From: JBQTIU01 sp052387815 | GTDB lineage: Bacteria; Pseudomonadota; Alphaproteobacteria; CACIAM-22H2 | DNA length: 45,512 nucleotides | Assembly: GCA_052387815.1 (NCBI GenBank) | Contig: JBQTIU010000054.1 | Span: 1-45,512, forward strand | Direction of reading: 5' to 3' | Shown here: one piece after another, positions 32,094 through 40,644 of the stretch | Layout of the letters: the number at the start of each line of letters is the position of its first letter | How positions within the stretch are numbered: the first letter of the stretch is position 1 | Position numbers and translations under genes: made by a program | Notes under the pieces: model-generated | The model's database searches: none | What the model saw: only the letters and a program-made list of their open reading frames with translations | What the model was told of the DNA's origin: nothing

Positions 32094-33149
32094 ATGGATC
32101 CCAAGGCCGCGGCGCAGGGCGAGGCGAAGCAGGGCGGGGCGAAGCGGATCAGCCTGGCCCTCCAAGGCGGCGGGGCGCACGGGGCGTTCACCTGGGGAGT
32201 CCTCGAGCGCCTCTTGGACGAGGAGCGGCTGGAGATCGAGGGCATCAGCGGCACCAGCGCCGGCGCCATGAACGGCGCCGTCCTCGCCCACGGCATGATC
32301 GAGGGCGGCCGGCAGGGGGCGCGGGACTCCCTGGCGCGGTTCTGGCAGCGGATCGGCGAGATGGCACGGCTATCGCCCATCCAGCCGAGCTGGATCGACC
32401 GCATGTTCGGCGCCGGCCGGCTGGATTTCTCGCCGGCCTTTCACGCCTTCGACGCGCTCTCGCGCCTCTTTTCGCCCTACCAGTACGGCCTCGCCGACTT
32501 CAACCCGCTGCGCGACGTGCTGAACGAGTTCTGCGACTTCGACCGCCTCAACCGCGCCTCGGCGATCAAGCTCTTCGCCTGCGCGACCAATATCCGCAAC
32601 GGCAAGATCAAGGTGTTCGGCCCCGGCGAACTCAGCGTCGAGGCGCTGCTCGCCTCGGCCTGCCTGCCGCTGTTGTTTCGCGCGGTCGAGATCGACGGCG
32701 AGCATTATTGGGACGGCGGGTACGTCGGCAACCCGGCGCTGTTTCCGCTGCTCTACCGCTGCGCCGCCTCGGACGTGGTCCTGGTCGAAGTCAACCCGCT
32801 GCGCAACCCCGCGATCCCGACCACGGCGCGCGATATCCTCGACCGCATGAACGACTTGGCGTTCAACTCCGCGCTGATGCGCGAAATGCGCGCGATCGCC
32901 TTCGTTACCCGGCTGATCGACGAAAAACGGCTGGTCGACCCCGACTACCTGCGTAAGATCCATTTCCACATGATCGAGGCGGAGGAGATCATCGCCGGCC
33001 TCGGCGCGTCGAGCAAGTTCAACGCCGACTGGGGGTTCCTTCAGGCGCTGCACGAGCTGGGGGTCGGCCGCGCCGAGGCGTGGATAGCCGCCAATTTCGA
33101 TTCGATCGGCGCGCGATCGACGATCGACATCGAGGACCTGTTCATCTGA
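32094..33149 (+). CDS. Patatin-like phospholipase
   Basis: Serine lipid hydrolase of 351 aa. The oxyanion loop LQGGGAHGAF is near 24-33, the nucleophile elbow GTSAGAMN near 53-60, and the catalytic Asp in YWDGGYVGNP near 206. These form the Ser-Asp dyad of patatins. No signal peptide is visible, so it is probably cytoplasmic. The close link to bdhA recurs in Alphaproteobacteria from memory. Intracellular polyhydroxybutyrate or lipid hydrolysis is plausible, but the substrate is not established. Confidence 0.93.
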   Translation: MDPKAAAQGEAKQGGAKRISLALQGGGAHGAFTWGVLERLLDEERLEIEGISGTSAGAMNGAVLAHGMIEGGRQGARDSLARFWQRIGEMARLSPIQPSWIDRMFGAGRLDFSPAFHAFDALSRLFSPYQYGLADFNPLRDVLNEFCDFDRLNRASAIKLFACATNIRNGKIKVFGPGELSVEALLASACLPLLFRAVEIDGEHYWDGGYVGNPALFPLLYRCAASDVVLVEVNPLRNPAIPTTARDILDRMNDLAFNSALMREMRAIAFVTRLIDEKRLVDPDYLRKIHFHMIEAEEIIAGLGASSKFNADWGFLQALHELGVGRAEAWIAANFDSIGARSTIDIEDLFI

Positions 33150-33150
33150 G

Positions 33151-33178
33151 CGCCGGCAAGTTTCGGGGCCGGCGTTTA
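33151..33178 (+). terminator. Hairpin directly after the patatin stop
   Basis: CGCCGGC and GCCGGCG flank a loop of about 10 bases, followed by TTTAAG. It begins 2 bases after the stop of the bdhA-patatin unit. The T-tract is short, so termination may be partial. Confidence 0.45.
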
Positions 33179-33297
33179 AGCCAATCTTAAGGACCGGCCC
33201 TTAGAGTCGCGCTTCGATGGCCGCCCCGACCTCCCCCATCGGCCGGCCGTCGCCGGGTCCCCCGATCCGGTGTCATTGACGCCTCCCTGTTGAACTT

Positions 33298-33332
33298 GGG
33301 GCCGCTTGCTTCGGCAGCGGCCCCTTTTTTTT
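33298..33332 (+). terminator. Strong intrinsic terminator with TTCG tetraloop before metY
   Basis: GGGGCCGC (33298-33305) pairs with GCGGCCCC (33317-33324). A bulged T, an inner TGC/GCA pairing and a TTCG loop complete the stem, and eight T residues follow (33325-33332). It ends 65 bp before the metY ATG and 148 bp after the patatin stop, so it may close an unannotated short transcript or act as an attenuator of metY. Confidence 0.85.
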
Positions 33333-33397
33333 GCGCCGCGCCCAGCGCTCGGCTAAGCTGGCGAGCGATCCCCACGCTCCGTCCACCGGCGCCCACG

Positions 33398-34693
33398 ATG
33401 CCCGACCCCAAATTCCTCAAATTCGATACCCTCAGCCTCCATGCGGGCCAGCAGCCCGATCCCGGGACCGGCGCGCGCGCGGTGCCGATCTACCAGACGA
33501 CGTCGTATGTCTTTCCGGACGTCGAGCATGCCGCCTCGCTGTTCAACCTCGAGCGCGCCGGTCACATTTATACGCGGATCTCGAACCCGACCGTCGCCGT
33601 ATTGGAGGAGCGGGTCGCCGCGCTCGAGGGCGGGGTGGGCGCGATCGCCACCGCCAGCGGCCAAGCGGCCTTGCACCTCGCGATCGCGACGCTGATGGGT
33701 CAGGGGGGGCATATCGTCTCGTCGGCATCCCTGTACGGCGGCTCGCACAACCTGTTCACCCACACCCTGCCGCGCTTCGGCATCACCGCGACCTTCGTCA
33801 ACCCGCGCGATCCGGCGGCGTTCAAGAAAGCGATCCGGCCCGAGACCCGGCTGTTGTTCGGCGAGACGGTGGGCAATCCGGGCCTCGAAGTGATGGACAT
33901 TGGCGCGGTCGGCGAGGTCGCGCACGCGGCCCAACTGCCGTTGCTGGTCGATTCGACCTTCACCACGCCCTACCTGCTGCGCCCCTTCGACTTGGGCGCC
34001 GACCTGGTCGTGCATTCGGCGACCAAATGGCTCGGCGGGCACGGGGTGGCGATCGGCGGCGTGCTGGTCGACGGCGGCAAGTTCGACTGGGAGCGGTCGG
34101 GCAAGTTCCCGACCATGAGCGAACCCTATGCCGGCTATCACGGCCTCGACTTCGCCGAGGAGTTCGGGCCGCAGGCCTTCATCATGCGCGCGCGCGCCGA
34201 GGGCTTGCGCGATTTCGGCGCCTGCATGAGCCCCACCAACGCCTTCTACATCCTCCAGGGCATCGAGACGCTGAGCGTGCGCATGGCGCGCCACATGGAC
34301 AACACACGCCAGGTGCTTGCCTTCCTGTCCGCCGCCGCCGAGGTCGCCTGGGTCAACCATCCCGAGCTTCCGAGCCACCCCGACCACGAATTGGCCCAGC
34401 GGCTGATGCCGCTCGGGGCGGGGTCGATCATCAGCTTCGGTATTGCGGGCGGTCGGCCCGCCGGACGGCGCTTCATCGAGGCGCTGCGGGTGTTCTCCCA
34501 TCTCGCCAATGTCGGCGACGCCAAGTCGCTGGTCATCCATCCGGCGAGCACAACCCACCAGCAGATGGACGAAGAAGCGCTCCAGGCCGCGGGCGTCGGC
34601 GAGGAGATGGTGCGCCTGTCGATCGGCCTCGAGGATGCCGCCGATCTCATCGACGATCTCGGGCAGGCGTTGCGCGCCGCCGCCAAGGCTTGA
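33398..34693 (+). CDS. metY: O-acetylhomoserine sulfhydrylase
   Basis: PLP enzyme of the Cys/Met metabolism family (431 aa) making homocysteine from O-acetylhomoserine and sulfide. The start LKFDTLSLHAGQQPDPGTGARAVPIYQT is typical. YTRISNPT near 67 and SATKWLGGHG near 207 contain the PLP-phosphate residues and the Schiff-base lysine. The long insertion around 230-260 (KFPTMSEPYAGYHGLDF) and the overall length favour metY over the shorter metZ. The hydrolase gene overlaps the stop (TGATG). A terminator-like hairpin lies in the leader. Confidence 0.94.
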   Translation: MPDPKFLKFDTLSLHAGQQPDPGTGARAVPIYQTTSYVFPDVEHAASLFNLERAGHIYTRISNPTVAVLEERVAALEGGVGAIATASGQAALHLAIATLMGQGGHIVSSASLYGGSHNLFTHTLPRFGITATFVNPRDPAAFKKAIRPETRLLFGETVGNPGLEVMDIGAVGEVAHAAQLPLLVDSTFTTPYLLRPFDLGADLVVHSATKWLGGHGVAIGGVLVDGGKFDWERSGKFPTMSEPYAGYHGLDFAEEFGPQAFIMRARAEGLRDFGACMSPTNAFYILQGIETLSVRMARHMDNTRQVLAFLSAAAEVAWVNHPELPSHPDHELAQRLMPLGAGSIISFGIAGGRPAGRRFIEALRVFSHLANVGDAKSLVIHPASTTHQQMDEEALQAAGVGEEMVRLSIGLEDAADLIDDLGQALRAAAKA

Positions 34694-35481
34694 TGGACCT
34701 CCGGGTCGATGGGCGCGTGGTCTTCGCCGCCACCGGCGGCAAGCCGCTCAATCCCGGGTCGCCCGCCGTCGTCTTCCTGCACGGCGCCGGCATGGACCAC
34801 ACGGTGTGGACGCTGCAGACCCGGTTCTTCGCCCATCACGGGCGCAGCGTGCTGGCGGTCGACCTGCCCGGCCACGGCCGCTCGGCCGGCCCGCCCTTGG
34901 CATCGATCGGCGACCTGGCGGACTGGCTGTGCCGCGTCTTGGATGCCGCGGGCTTGCCGCGGGCGGCGCTGGTCGGGCACAGCATGGGGTCGCTGATCGC
35001 CTTGGAGGCCGCGGCCCGCGCGCCGGCGCGGGTGTGGGCGGTTGCCCTCTTGGGCGCCGCCGAGAGCATGCCGGTCCACCCCGATCTCCTCGCTGCGGCG
35101 GCCGCCAACGATCACCTGGCGATCGACCTCGTCGCCTCGTGGGGATTCGGGCGGCGCGCCCATCTCGGGGGGTGCCGGGCGCCCGGGCTGTGGATGCTGG
35201 GATCGGGGATGCGCCTGCTCGAGCGTAACCCTGGGCCCGCCCTCGCCGCCGACCTCGAGGCCTGCCATGCCTATCATGGCGCGCTCGAGGCGGCCTCGCG
35301 GGTGCGCTGTCCGGCGCTGCTGCTGCTCGGCGAGATCGACCGCATGACGCCGCCCGAGAACGCAGCCGAGCTGGGCCGACGGATCGACGACGCGCGCACC
35401 GTCGTGCTCGCTCGCTGCGGCCACATGATGATGGTCGAGCGGCCCGACGACACCCTCGAGGCGCTGCTCGAAACGATCTGA
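34693..35481 (+). CDS. Alpha/beta hydrolase
   Basis: Alpha/beta-fold hydrolase of 262 aa. FLHGAGMDHTVW near 31 is the oxyanion HG motif, GHSMGS near 96 the nucleophile elbow, GEIDRMTPPE near 214 the acid and CGHMMMVE near 242 the histidine. The catalytic triad is complete. It is translationally coupled to metY and followed at once by a perfect hairpin. The substrate is unknown; resemblance to homoserine acetyltransferase-type enzymes is only at fold level. Confidence 0.9.
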   Translation: MDLRVDGRVVFAATGGKPLNPGSPAVVFLHGAGMDHTVWTLQTRFFAHHGRSVLAVDLPGHGRSAGPPLASIGDLADWLCRVLDAAGLPRAALVGHSMGSLIALEAAARAPARVWAVALLGAAESMPVHPDLLAAAAANDHLAIDLVASWGFGRRAHLGGCRAPGLWMLGSGMRLLERNPGPALAADLEACHAYHGALEAASRVRCPALLLLGEIDRMTPPENAAELGRRIDDARTVVLARCGHMMMVERPDDTLEALLETI

Positions 35482-35482
35482 C

Positions 35483-35512
35483 GAGGGCCGGCGTCGGTTG
35501 ACGCCGGCCCTC
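35483..35512. terminator. Bidirectional hairpin between hydrolase and hsp20
   Basis: GAGGGCCGGCGTC (35483-35495) and GACGCCGGCCCTC (35500-35512) form a perfect 13-bp stem with a GGTT loop, starting two bases after the hydrolase stop. TTGC follows on the plus strand. Position between convergent genes supports termination for both. Confidence 0.75.
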
Positions 35513-35531
35513 TTGCGCTCGGCGGCGGGCG

Positions 35532-35990
35532 TCAGGCCGCCTTGGCGTCGATCGCCTTGGGCGCGGCCGCCCCGGTCGCGATCTTGATGGTCCGCGGGCG
35601 CATCGCCTCCGGCACCTCGCGCACCAGTTCGACATGCAGGAGGCCGTTGGCGAGCCGGGCCCCCGTCGCCTTGATGAAGTCGGCGAGCTGGAAGCGCTGC
35701 TCGAAGGCCCGGCCGGCGATGCCGCGATAGAGATGGCGGACCTGCGGCTCGGCGGCCTTGGCCCGGCCGGAGATCACCAGCACGTCATCGTGCACGGTGA
35801 TGTCGAGGTCGTCCTCGCCGAACCCTGCCACCGCCATGGTGATGCGGTAGGAGTCCTCGCCGGTGGCCTCGATATTGTAGGGCGGATAGTTGGCGCCCTC
35901 GTCGCCGAGCGTGGCCTGGTCGATCAGCCGGCCCAGGCGATCGAAGCCGATGGTCGAACGGAACAGGGGAGAAAAGTCGAAGCTGGTCAT
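35532..35990 (-). CDS. Small heat-shock protein, Hsp20/IbpA type
   Basis: ATP-independent chaperone of 152 aa that holds unfolding proteins. The N-terminus SFDFSPLFRSTIGFDRL is typical of alphaproteobacterial class A proteins. The alpha-crystallin domain spans about 35-130 with YRITMAVAGFGEDDLDI and FEQRFQLADFIKATGARLANGLLHVEL. ATG 35990 lies 8 bases after GGAGG; ATG 35996 is too close. An RpoH-like promoter and a ROSE-type leader lie upstream, so control is both transcriptional and by an RNA thermometer. Confidence 0.95.
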   Translation of the reverse strand: MTSFDFSPLFRSTIGFDRLGRLIDQATLGDEGANYPPYNIEATGEDSYRITMAVAGFGEDDLDITVHDDVLVISGRAKAAEPQVRHLYRGIAGRAFEQRFQLADFIKATGARLANGLLHVELVREVPEAMRPRTIKIATGAAAPKAIDAKAA

Positions 35991-35992
35991 GT

Positions 35993-36092
35993 CCATATCC
36001 TCCGTTGAGCAACATGGTTTATGGGGCCCACCACGATGGTCGAACCCCGGTCTTCGCGGTCCCGGGCCCGCAAGTGGGCGCCCGGTTCCACG
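35993..36092 (-). ncRNA. ROSE-type RNA thermometer in the hsp20 leader
   Basis: The roughly 100-base leader can fold into several hairpins: CCGGG...CCCGG, ACCA-TCG-TGGT inside GGGG...CCCC, and a final 25-base hairpin at 35993-36017. The last is closed by CCAT/ATGG and places TTGCT opposite GGAGGA, masking the ribosome-binding site. The TTGCT block next to GGAGGAT is the hallmark of ROSE elements, which melt at high temperature. Judged by eye from the consensus, not folded computationally. Confidence 0.75.
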
Positions 36093-36098
36093 CTTTAG

Positions 36099-36126
36099 AG
36101 ATAGGGAGCGGGCACGCCGGTTCAAG
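36099..36126 (-). promoter_or_regulatory. RpoH (sigma-32)-like promoter of hsp20
   Basis: CTTGAA (36126-36121 on the minus strand) and CCCTATCT (36106-36099) are separated by 14 bases, close to the heat-shock consensus CTTGAA-N13/15-CCCCATNT. Transcription would start near 36092 and include the thermometer leader. Confidence 0.7.
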
Positions 36127-36250
36127 GGCTGCCGCGCGCCCGTAGGATGGGGCGGGGAGACTCGTTAATATTTGCGTCATAGGCTTTCCGAGAGCAAAGA
36201 TCGGGTCCGCGCGACCCCATCGGACTTTCCGGACCGGCTCTGAGGTCGAG

Positions 36251-36646
36251 TTGAGCGAGCCCGCCGCCACCACGTTCTTCGGCAAGACCTATGACGAGAC
36301 GCTGGCGCTCATCGTGGCCACCCGCGACTACGTCGTGCGGGACGACCCGGCGCGCGCCCCCGGCCTGCCGGCATTCGACCGGCTGCGGGTCCACCGCGAG
36401 ATCGCCCGGCTCAGCGCCCGCCTCATGCAGATGATGGCCTGGTTGTTGGCGCAAAAGGCGGTCCACGCCGGCGAGCTGTCCCGCGCGGCGGCCGCGCGCT
36501 TCGGCATCGAGGGCGAGAGGGTGTGCCGCGAGGACGCCGACATCGACGGCTTGCCGCCGCCGCTGCTGGACCTCCTGGCGTCGAGCCGGCGGCTGTGCGT
36601 CCGCATCGCCCGCCTCGACGAATTGGTGCGCTGCGCCGGCGATTGA
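36251..36646 (+). CDS. DUF1465 family protein
   Basis: A 131-aa alphaproteobacterial protein of unknown function. The helical core contains RVHREIARLSARLMQMMAWLLAQKAVHAGELS near 48-80, typical of DUF1465, and DLLASSRRLCVRIARLDEL near 107-125. The start is TTG 36251, the only start giving a full family N-terminus, with TGAGG about 5 bases upstream. It stands alone, divergent from hsp20. Confidence 0.85.
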   Translation: MSEPAATTFFGKTYDETLALIVATRDYVVRDDPARAPGLPAFDRLRVHREIARLSARLMQMMAWLLAQKAVHAGELSRAAAARFGIEGERVCREDADIDGLPPPLLDLLASSRRLCVRIARLDELVRCAGD

Positions 36647-36651
36647 CCGCT

Positions 36652-36985
36652 GTGGGCGGGTCTTAAGACCCGCCCCTACGGACCGGCCCGCGCTGTCGAT
36701 ACCGGGTTGCGGGTCAAGGGTGTCGCGGCCGGCCAGAGCAAGAAGAATCACCGAGGGAGGACGCCGAGGTTTCGCAGGGGCCGCGGGAAGCGAGGAATTG
36801 GCGCGCCAGTGCGGTTTTTTCTCTGCGCCCTCTCCCGAAGCCTCCGCGCTCCGTGCGGTGATTTTTTTCGACACCCTACGCGGTGAGATTTTCTCGGAGA
36901 TCTTCCTCGGTCAATCGTCCGTAGGGGCGAGGCGTTGCCTCGCCGGGCAATGCCCGGCCGGTTTCAAACCCGCCCGGGCGGGCTA
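36652..36985. repeat. Gene-free stretch with dispersed repeats
   Basis: There is no gene between DUF1465 and rpmE. At 36655-36678 lies GGCGGGTCTTAAGACCCGCCCCTAC. At 36922-36945 lies GTAGGGGCGAGGCGTTGCCTCGCC, followed by a CCGGGCA/TGCCCGG hairpin and a GGTTTCAAACCCGCCCGGGCGGG copy. Between them (about 36740-36880) is a purine/pyrimidine-asymmetric region with TCTCTGCGCCCTCTC and CCTCCGCGCTCCGTGCGGTGA, a type of low-complexity repeat also seen in other genomes. Confidence 0.7.
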
Positions 36986-37234
36986 TGTCTTCGTCTTGGT
37001 CTCCAGGTCCTTGGTCCGGAGGCCGAAGTTCTGGAACCGCTTGTTGAACTTGGCCACCTGGCCGCCGGTATCGACCAGCCGGTGCTGGCCGGTCCACGCA
37101 GGATGGGTCTTGGGGTCGACGTCGAGGCGCAGCGTATCGCCCGCCTTGCCCATGGTGGAGCGGGTCTTGAACGAATGGCCGTCGGTCATCACCACGGTGA
37201 TTTCGTGGTAATCGGGATGGATGCCCTCTTTCAT
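36983..37234 (-). CDS. rpmE: 50S ribosomal protein L31
   Basis: Large-subunit protein of 83 aa. MKEGIHPDYHEITVVMTDGHSFKTRSTMG and the later HPAWTG and DTGGQVAKFNKRF blocks are the alphaproteobacterial L31 pattern. It lacks cysteines, so it is the zinc-free form, which is normal in this class. It is divergent from the MsbA-like exporter and ends in the repeat-rich stretch. Confidence 0.96.
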   Translation of the reverse strand: MKEGIHPDYHEITVVMTDGHSFKTRSTMGKAGDTLRLDVDPKTHPAWTGQHRLVDTGGQVAKFNKRFQNFGLRTKDLETKTKT

Positions 37235-37381
37235 GGCGGTGTCTCCGTGGTGCGCAAGGCCCGCTTATAGCCCGGCGGCAGGGGGCCGATCAAGCCTCGT
37301 TCGAGGGCGGCGTCGGCGGCTTGTTGGGCGGCACCCCGCGTGATAGGAGGGACCCATGGACGACAGGCGCGGACATCCGCT

Positions 37382-39190
37382 TTGAGCGAGCCCGGCCTGC
37401 GATCGGCGATGGCGGCAGGTGAGGCGGCAAGCCGGCGCGGCGATCTCAGGGTGGTGCGCCGGCTGGTGGGGTTTCTTGCGCCCTATCGCACTCGCGTCGC
37501 GCTCGCCGGCCTCGCGCTCTCGCTTGCCGCCGCCACGGTGCTCGCGCTCGGCACCGGCCTGCGCTGGCTGGTCGACCGCGGCTTCGTCGGCGGCGAGGCC
37601 GCGCTCATCGACCGGGCGCTGGTCTGGCTGTTCGCGGTCATCGTCATCCTCGCGTCCGCCACCTTCGCGCGGGCCTATCTGGTATCCTGGCTCGGCGAGC
37701 GCGTCGCGGCCGACCTCCGCCGCGCGGTGTTCGACAACGTGATCCGGCTATCGCCCGGTTTTTTCGAGGTGACGCGCACCGGCGAGGTGCTGTCGCGCCT
37801 GGCCGCCGACACGACGCTCCTCCAGACCATTATCGGGGCGTCGGCCTCGATGGCGGCGCGCAACGTCCTGCTGCTGGCCGGAGGCTCGGCGATGATGGCC
37901 GTGACCTCGCCCAAGCTGACCCTCCTGGTCTTCTTCGTCGTCCCCGTCGTCGTCGCCCCGGTCGTCGTCTTCGGCCGGCGGGTGCGGGCGCTGTCGCGCT
38001 TGAGCCAGGACCGCCTCGGCGATGTCGGCGCCAACATCGAGGAGACGCTCAACGCCATCCGCACGGTGCAGGCGTTCAACCGCGAGGCGGGCGAGGGCGC
38101 CCGGTTCAAGGATCGCGTCGAGGCGGCCTTCGCCGTCGCCGTGCGCCGGGTGCGGGTGCGCTCGGCGCTCGCCGCGACGGCGATCCTGCTGGCGTTCTCG
38201 GCGGTCGGCACGATCCTGTGGATCGGCGGCCACGACATGATCGACGGCCAGCTCTCGGCCGGGGATTTGTCGGCCTTCGTGTTCTATGCCGCGCTGGTCG
38301 CGGCCTCGGCGGGCGCGCTCAGCGAGTTCGCCGGCGAGCTCCAGCGCGCGGTCGGCGCCGCGGAGCGGCTGTTCGAGCTCCTCGACGTGACGTCGGCCAT
38401 CCTGCCGCCGTCCGATCCCGTGCCCCTGCCGCGCCCGGCCCGCGGCGCCGTCGAATTCCGGGACGTGAGCTTCCGCTACCCGTCGCGGCCCGAGCGCGCG
38501 GCGCTGTCCGGCGTCGACCTCGAGGTCGGCCCCGGCGAGACGGTCGCCCTGGTCGGCCCGTCGGGGGCGGGCAAGACGACGGTCTTCCAGCTCCTGCTGC
38601 GGTTCTACGACCCGGTCGCGGGTTCGGTCAGCCTCGATGGGGTCGATTTGCGGCGCACCGACCCGGCCGAGGTGCGAGCGCGCATCGGGCTGGTGGCGCA
38701 GGAGCCGGTGATCTTCGCCGCCGACGTGGCCGAGAACATCCGCTACGGCCGTCCCGATGCCAGCGACGCGGACGTGCGCCGGGCGGCCGAGGCGGCGGCG
38801 GCGGCCGAGTTCATCGACCGCCTGCCCCAGGGTTACGAGACCTTTCTCGGCGAGCGCGGCGTGCGCTTGTCGGGCGGCCAGCGCCAGCGCATCGCCATCG
38901 CGCGGGCGATCCTGCGCGATCCCGCCGTGCTGCTTCTCGACGAGGCGACCAGCGCGCTCGACTCCGAAAGCGAACGCCTGGTGCAGCACGCGCTCTCCCG
39001 GTTGATGGCGCGGCGCACCGTGCTGGTCATCGCCCACCGCCTCGCCACCGCGCTCAAGGCGGACCGCATCTGCGTCTTCGACCACGGCCGCATCCTCGCC
39101 ACCGGCCGGCATGGCGAACTGATCGCCGCGGGCGGGCTCTACGCGCGGCTTGCGGCTCTCCAGTTCGACCCGGCGCTCGCCGCCTCGTGA
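37382..39190 (+). CDS. ABC exporter, MsbA-related (permease-ATPase fusion)
   Basis: Half-transporter of about 602 aa that dimerises in the inner membrane. Six hydrophobic helices fill about residues 40-310, and the ATPase follows. Walker A is GPSGAGKTT near 393, the Q-loop is GLVAQEPVIF near 440, the signature LSGGQRQR near 497 and Walker B LLLDEATSALD near 518; all are intact. It resembles the MsbA-related lipid or drug exporter subfamily. The start is uncertain: TTG 37382 (LSEPGLRS) or ATG 37409 (MAAGEAAS), neither with a strong ribosome-binding site. Substrate unknown. Confidence 0.93.
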   Translation: MSEPGLRSAMAAGEAASRRGDLRVVRRLVGFLAPYRTRVALAGLALSLAAATVLALGTGLRWLVDRGFVGGEAALIDRALVWLFAVIVILASATFARAYLVSWLGERVAADLRRAVFDNVIRLSPGFFEVTRTGEVLSRLAADTTLLQTIIGASASMAARNVLLLAGGSAMMAVTSPKLTLLVFFVVPVVVAPVVVFGRRVRALSRLSQDRLGDVGANIEETLNAIRTVQAFNREAGEGARFKDRVEAAFAVAVRRVRVRSALAATAILLAFSAVGTILWIGGHDMIDGQLSAGDLSAFVFYAALVAASAGALSEFAGELQRAVGAAERLFELLDVTSAILPPSDPVPLPRPARGAVEFRDVSFRYPSRPERAALSGVDLEVGPGETVALVGPSGAGKTTVFQLLLRFYDPVAGSVSLDGVDLRRTDPAEVRARIGLVAQEPVIFAADVAENIRYGRPDASDADVRRAAEAAAAAEFIDRLPQGYETFLGERGVRLSGGQRQRIAIARAILRDPAVLLLDEATSALDSESERLVQHALSRLMARRTVLVIAHRLATALKADRICVFDHGRILATGRHGELIAAGGLYARLAALQFDPALAAS

Positions 39191-39328
39191 GGGCGGAGGG
39201 CGCGCGCGAAACGCCCCGAGGCGTCGTGAGGCCCCTCACGTCGCAGTTGCGAAACGGGGTCGCAACTGGTATTGTTTCAGGCCTGGAACGTTGCCGCGGC
39301 CCGGCCATCGGATGGCAAGGAGGGAGGC

Positions 39329-40642
39329 ATGCGTCGCGAAGTTCGGTCCGATTTCCGCAGCTTGGTGGAGCCCGACCGCGTCCATCGCCGCCTCTATTCC
39401 GATCCCGACATCTTCGACCTGGAGATGGAGAACATCTTCGACAAGGTGTGGGTCTATGTCGGTCACGAGACCCAGGTGCCGAAGCCGGGCGATTATTACA
39501 CGGTGCAGATCGCCCGCCAGCCGATGATCATGGTGCGCCACACCGACGGCAAGATCCACGTCCTCTACAACCGCTGCCCGCACCGCGGCACCATGATCTG
39601 CGGGCGGCGCGCCGGCAACGCCGGCAAGGCGTTCATCTGCTCCTACCACGCCTGGCAATTCGACACCGACGGCAAGGTCAGGAGCATCCCGCTCGTCCAC
39701 GGCTATGCGGGCACCAGGCGCAGCCCGGACGATCCCGACTGCAGCATGAAGCATGCGGGCCGCGTCGACTCCTATCGCGGATTCGTCTTCGCGAGCCTCG
39801 CCAAGGACGGGCCGACGCTGCCCGAGTTCCTCGGCGAGGCCAAGATCGCCTTCGACGACATGTGCGACCGCGCGCCCGAGGGCGAGGTCGAGGTCGTGCC
39901 CAACTGCTTCCGGATCATCCAGCAGTCGAATTGGAAGATCTTCCTCGAGAACCAGCTCGATGCGCTGCATCCCTCGGTGACGCATGAATCGGTCGGGCGC
40001 GCCGCCGCCGACGTCGAACGCGACATCGAGCGGCGCACCGGCAAGGCGCCGCTCTACTACCACTACCTGTCGGCGTTCACCACGCCGCTGTCGAAGTGGG
40101 ACCAGGTGCAGACCGTGAACTTCCCGCGCGGCCACTGCCTGCTGCAGGGCTACATGGGCCTGCGCCCGCGCGATCCCGACACCTTGGCCTACGAGGCGGC
40201 CATGCGCCGGCACTACGGCGCCAAGCGCACCGAGGAGATCCTGTCGGTCAACATCCATCACGTGCTGATCTACCCCGGGCTGTCGGTGCAGTCGCCGCTC
40301 CAGCAGCTGCGCGCCGTCCGCCCGCTCGCGCTCGACAAGACTCTGACCGAGATCTGGCATTTCCGCCTCAAGGGCGCGCCCGAGGCGATCTATCGCCGGG
40401 CGCTCGGCTACTACAATCTCTTGAACTCGCCCGCGACCATGGTCAACGCCGACGATCTCGAGAACTTCTGGAAGGGCCACCAGGGGCTGGCCTCCGACGG
40501 CGGCGATTGGGTGAGCTTCCACCGCAACGCCGGCCACGACGACGAGGATAACGGCGTCATCAAGTCCCGCGTCGGGACGAGCGAGGCGCCGATGCGCAAC
40601 CAGTTCCGCGCCTGGGCCCAGTTGATGACCGCGGGGCACTGA
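39329..40642 (+). CDS. Aromatic-ring-hydroxylating dioxygenase, alpha subunit
   Basis: Catalytic subunit of a Rieske non-haem iron oxygenase (437 aa). The Rieske ligands CPHRG near 83 and CSYHAW near 104 are complete. The mononuclear iron site is ENQLDALHPSVTHES near 207-221, with two His, and a carboxylate probably in the MVNADDLENFW region near 372. AAGGAGGGAGG precedes ATG. The beta subunit follows 2 bp later and transport genes follow that. No reductase or ferredoxin is in the window. The substrate is probably an aromatic acid, but this is not shown by sequence. Confidence 0.93.
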   Translation: MRREVRSDFRSLVEPDRVHRRLYSDPDIFDLEMENIFDKVWVYVGHETQVPKPGDYYTVQIARQPMIMVRHTDGKIHVLYNRCPHRGTMICGRRAGNAGKAFICSYHAWQFDTDGKVRSIPLVHGYAGTRRSPDDPDCSMKHAGRVDSYRGFVFASLAKDGPTLPEFLGEAKIAFDDMCDRAPEGEVEVVPNCFRIIQQSNWKIFLENQLDALHPSVTHESVGRAAADVERDIERRTGKAPLYYHYLSAFTTPLSKWDQVQTVNFPRGHCLLQGYMGLRPRDPDTLAYEAAMRRHYGAKRTEEILSVNIHHVLIYPGLSVQSPLQQLRAVRPLALDKTLTEIWHFRLKGAPEAIYRRALGYYNLLNSPATMVNADDLENFWKGHQGLASDGGDWVSFHRNAGHDDEDNGVIKSRVGTSEAPMRNQFRAWAQLMTAGH

Positions 40643-40644
40643 GC

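Noticed and set aside
33150..33397. SAM-II-type riboswitch ahead of metY
   Set aside because: The position is typical, but I could not find the conserved pseudoknot sequences of SAM-II; only the terminator is clear.
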